From Nanosynbacter sp. (GTDB lineage Bacteria > Patescibacteriota > Saccharimonadia > Saccharimonadales > Saccharimonadaceae), in assembly GCA_015257665.1 (NCBI GenBank), contig JABZJS010000022.1, positions 1 to 6,906 of the forward strand: 6,906 bases of DNA, in the 5' to 3' direction. Within the stretch, counting starts at the first letter, position 1, and each line of letters begins with the position of its first letter. Under the pieces are notes generated by a model. That model was not told the origin of the DNA. It saw nothing but the letters and a program-made list of their open reading frames with translations, and ran no database searches. Position numbers and translations under genes: made by a program. This document shows, one piece after another, positions 5,700-6,906 of this stretch.

Positions 5700-5728
5700 T
5701 TGACATAGCACTGCAGCATTGGTATACT
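5700..5728 (+). promoter_or_regulatory. Consensus sigma-70 promoter of the DUF4190-like gene
   Basis: TTGACA (5700-5705), a 17-base spacer and TATACT (5723-5728) make a near-perfect housekeeping promoter. Transcription should start near 5735, giving a leader of about 50 bases before ATG 5785. It is the only promoter in the window with a clear -35. Confidence 0.85.
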
Positions 5729-5784
5729 CTGTGCACACGGAGTAGCGTCGTCACTGGCGCTCATAACAGACAATAAAGGAATCT

Positions 5785-6165
5785 ATGAACAACCAACCAA
5801 CACCCCAACAACCGCCTGCCCCGCAGCCTCAACCCCAGCCTGTGCCACCCCAACCAGCTGCGTCGCCCCAACACCCATACCAATACCAACAGCCTTATCC
5901 AGGCACCTATCCGCAATACGAAAACCCAGGCGAAATGATGGGCGTGATTGGTTGCGTCCTCAACCTCCTCGGTATTTGCATTGGTGGCATCATTCTGGGC
6001 ATTATCTCGCGCAGCAAGTCCAAGGAAGCTGGCATGTCCACCACCTGGGGCACCGTCAGCCTGGTGTGGGGTATTATCGGAACAGTTCTTGGCTTTATTA
6101 TTGGCCTGATTGTCCTCATAGTTATTCTCACCAATCCATATCTCGACTACTACCATCCCTACTAG
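5785..6165 (+). CDS. DUF4190-like small membrane protein, P/Q-rich N-terminus
   Basis: A 126-residue protein of unknown function. Residues 1-48 are almost entirely Pro, Gln, Ala and Tyr, low in complexity and probably disordered. Two hydrophobic helices follow: 51-74 (Gly-rich, with Cys57 and Cys65) and 92-115. They are joined by a short basic and polar loop (SRSKSKEAG). The tail is aromatic (YLDYYHPY). The two-helix Gly-rich hairpin after a Pro-rich leader is typical of DUF4190 and related membrane proteins common in Gram-positive-type genomes; the family has no settled function. The start ATG is supported by AAAGGA (5775-5780) 4 bases upstream. The strong promoter and the hairpin at 6188-6220 define a single-gene transcript. 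DUF4190 membership is by pattern recognition only. Confidence 0.8.
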   Translation: MNNQPTPQQPPAPQPQPQPVPPQPAASPQHPYQYQQPYPGTYPQYENPGEMMGVIGCVLNLLGICIGGIILGIISRSKSKEAGMSTTWGTVSLVWGIIGTVLGFIIGLIVLIVILTNPYLDYYHPY

Positions 6166-6187
6166 GATCAGGTGATAAAATCTAGAT

Positions 6188-6220
6188 ACATACCCGGCAT
6201 AACACCAATGCCGGGTATGT
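6188..6220 (+). terminator. 13-bp hairpin after the DUF4190-like gene
   Basis: Perfect arms ACATACCCGGCAT (6188-6200) and ATGCCGGGTATGT (6208-6220) enclose a 7-base loop, 22 bases past the stop codon. The downstream plus strand is AT-rich but has no clean T-run. On the minus strand GATTTTATC follows the stem, so it may terminate both ways. Confidence 0.6.
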
Positions 6221-6290
6221 CATTGAATATAAATAATATTTCCCACTCTTCACTATTCACACGAGAGATCACTGTTGAAACCTTGACATG

Positions 6291-6322
6291 TTAAAAGCCA
6301 AACCGGCCATCTCTGGCCGGTT
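6291..6322 (-). terminator. rpoD intrinsic terminator
   Basis: A 9-bp stem, AACCGGCCA (6301-6309) with TGGCCGGTT (6314-6322), lies about 28 bases past the rpoD stop. On the minus strand the loop is GAGA, a GNRA tetraloop, and the stem is followed by TGGCTTTTAA, a short T-run. Orientation and position fit rpoD. Confidence 0.65.
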
Positions 6323-6349
6323 GCATAACTCAATCGTAGTGTTTATCCC

Positions 6350-6906
6350 CTACTGCTGCAAATACTCGTACAGCTTCTTGGCATCCTTGTGCTTGCGCAG
6401 CTTCGCCAGAGCCTTGGCCTCAATCTGGCGGATGCGCTCGCGCGTCACGGCAAACTCCTGCCCAACCTCCTCCAGCGTGTGGCTCTTGCCATTCTCCAGG
6501 CCAAAGCGCATTTTGATGATCTTCTGCTCGCGGTCGCTCAAGGTCGAGAGAATATCTTGCACCTGCTCCTTGAGAAGCTGGTTAGAGGCCGACTCTTCAG
6601 GGCTGACCGTATCTTCGTCCTCGATAAAGTCCCCCAGCACCGACTCCTCCGAGTCGTCGCCATCGCGCCCCACACCAGCATCCAGGCTGCTAATGTCTTG
6701 CTTGATCTTCATCACATATTCAACCTTATCCGGTTCCATATCGAGCTCTTTGGCAAGCTCGGTAATGGTTGGCTCGCGGTTGAGGTCTTGGGTCAAGCGG
6801 CGCTGGGTGCGCAGCAGCTTATTGATCGTCTCCACCATGTGGACAGGAATGCGAATAGTGCGCGCTTGGTCGGCAATCGCACGGGTAATCGCCTGGCGAA
6901 TCCACC
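6350..6906 (-). CDS. rpoD: Primary RNA polymerase sigma factor, 5' end cut by window edge
   Basis: The C-terminal 184 residues of the housekeeping sigma-70 factor, which directs RNA polymerase to -10/-35 promoters. The frame continues past the ATG at 6838 to the window edge and begins in region 2.4 with WIRQAITRAIADQARTIRIP (visible residues 1-20), the -10-recognising and region 3.0 hallmark. Region 3.1 follows (TITELAKELDM), then the acidic 3.2 finger around ESVLGDFIEDED and region 4 (about 113-177). Its helix-turn-helix, TLEEVGQEFAVTRERIRQIE (143-162), is the -35-binding element. The C-terminus reads KLRKHKDAKKLYEYLQQ. Where most bacteria have KLRHPSR, this one has KLRKHKD. The stop is TAG (6352-6350), followed by a terminator. 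The missing N-terminal part lies beyond the right edge. Confidence 0.97.
   Translation of the reverse strand, partial: WIRQAITRAIADQARTIRIPVHMVETINKLLRTQRRLTQDLNREPTITELAKELDMEPDKVEYVMKIKQDISSLDAGVGRDGDDSEESVLGDFIEDEDTVSPEESASNQLLKEQVQDILSTLSDREQKIIKMRFGLENGKSHTLEEVGQEFAVTRERIRQIEAKALAKLRKHKDAKKLYEYLQQ

Noticed and set aside
5215..5754. 179-residue minus-strand ORF across the kinase
   Set aside because: It is antisense to a gene with clear Walker A and kinase motifs, and its own translation shows no known domain.
5648..5776. 42-residue plus-strand ORF between the kinase and the DUF4190-like gene
   Set aside because: It spans the consensus promoter of the next gene, has no Shine-Dalgarno, and the TATAGT before it is only 4 bases from the ATG. 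The protein is not recognisable.
6283..6288. TTGACA as a plus-strand -35
   Set aside because: No -10 lies at 16-18 bases and no plus-strand gene follows; it is in the convergent gap next to the rpoD terminator.
1..6906. CRISPR array, tRNA, rRNA or insertion sequence
   Set aside because: No regularly spaced direct repeats, cloverleaf with CCA or T-loop signature, or transposase with terminal repeats was seen on either strand.

Overview
The window reads as a stretch of bacterial chromosome, about half G+C, from a compact genome. The best guess is a Candidate Phyla Radiation organism, probably Candidatus Saccharibacteria (TM7). This rests on the style of the housekeeping genes, several genes with almost no 5' leader, a small two-helix DUF4190-type membrane protein and actinobacterial-type WhiB-like (Wbl) genes. 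It was inferred from recognised protein motifs alone, and no database search was possible. Every stop codon visible is TAA or TAG, and no in-frame TGA occurs, so nothing suggests recoding.

Layout, left to right. (1) 1-2102, minus: polA, DNA polymerase I, cut by the left edge after 700 residues. It has an intact 5' nuclease domain, a degenerate proofreading domain and polymerase motifs A and B. (2) 2152-3393, minus: a secreted family-16 glycoside hydrolase with a signal peptide, an ELDILE active site, a lysine-rich linker and a C-terminal membrane anchor. (3) 3394-3779: a 386-base gap without a convincing gene. It is dense in inverted repeats: a palindromic -10 region for the hydrolase, a nested hairpin, a plus-strand terminator-like hairpin and a pseudoknot-like pair of crossing arms. 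(4) 3780-4181 and 4264-4980, minus: two adjacent paralogous WhiB-like genes. The upstream one carries two Wbl domains in tandem. (5) 5047-5622, plus: a P-loop nucleotide kinase diverging from the Wbl pair. (6) 5785-6165, plus: a P/Q-rich DUF4190-like membrane protein with a textbook sigma-70 promoter. (7) 6350-6906, minus: the C-terminal part of the primary sigma factor RpoD, cut by the right edge, with its own terminator.

Two themes stand out. First, the Wbl pair: Wbl proteins are Fe-S transcription factors classically confined to Actinobacteria and their phages. A single-domain protein beside a double-domain one, with altered G[VI]WGG turns, in a genome that looks non-actinobacterial, is the most notable content. 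Saccharibacteria live on actinobacterial hosts, so transfer is a natural hypothesis. Second, polA, the kinase, the double Wbl gene and probably the single Wbl gene share one promoter design. An extended -10 element (TGN plus a TATACT-like hexamer) lies only 6-9 bases before the ATG with no Shine-Dalgarno, which predicts leaderless mRNAs. The hydrolase and the DUF4190 gene instead have leaders and clear ribosome binding sites.
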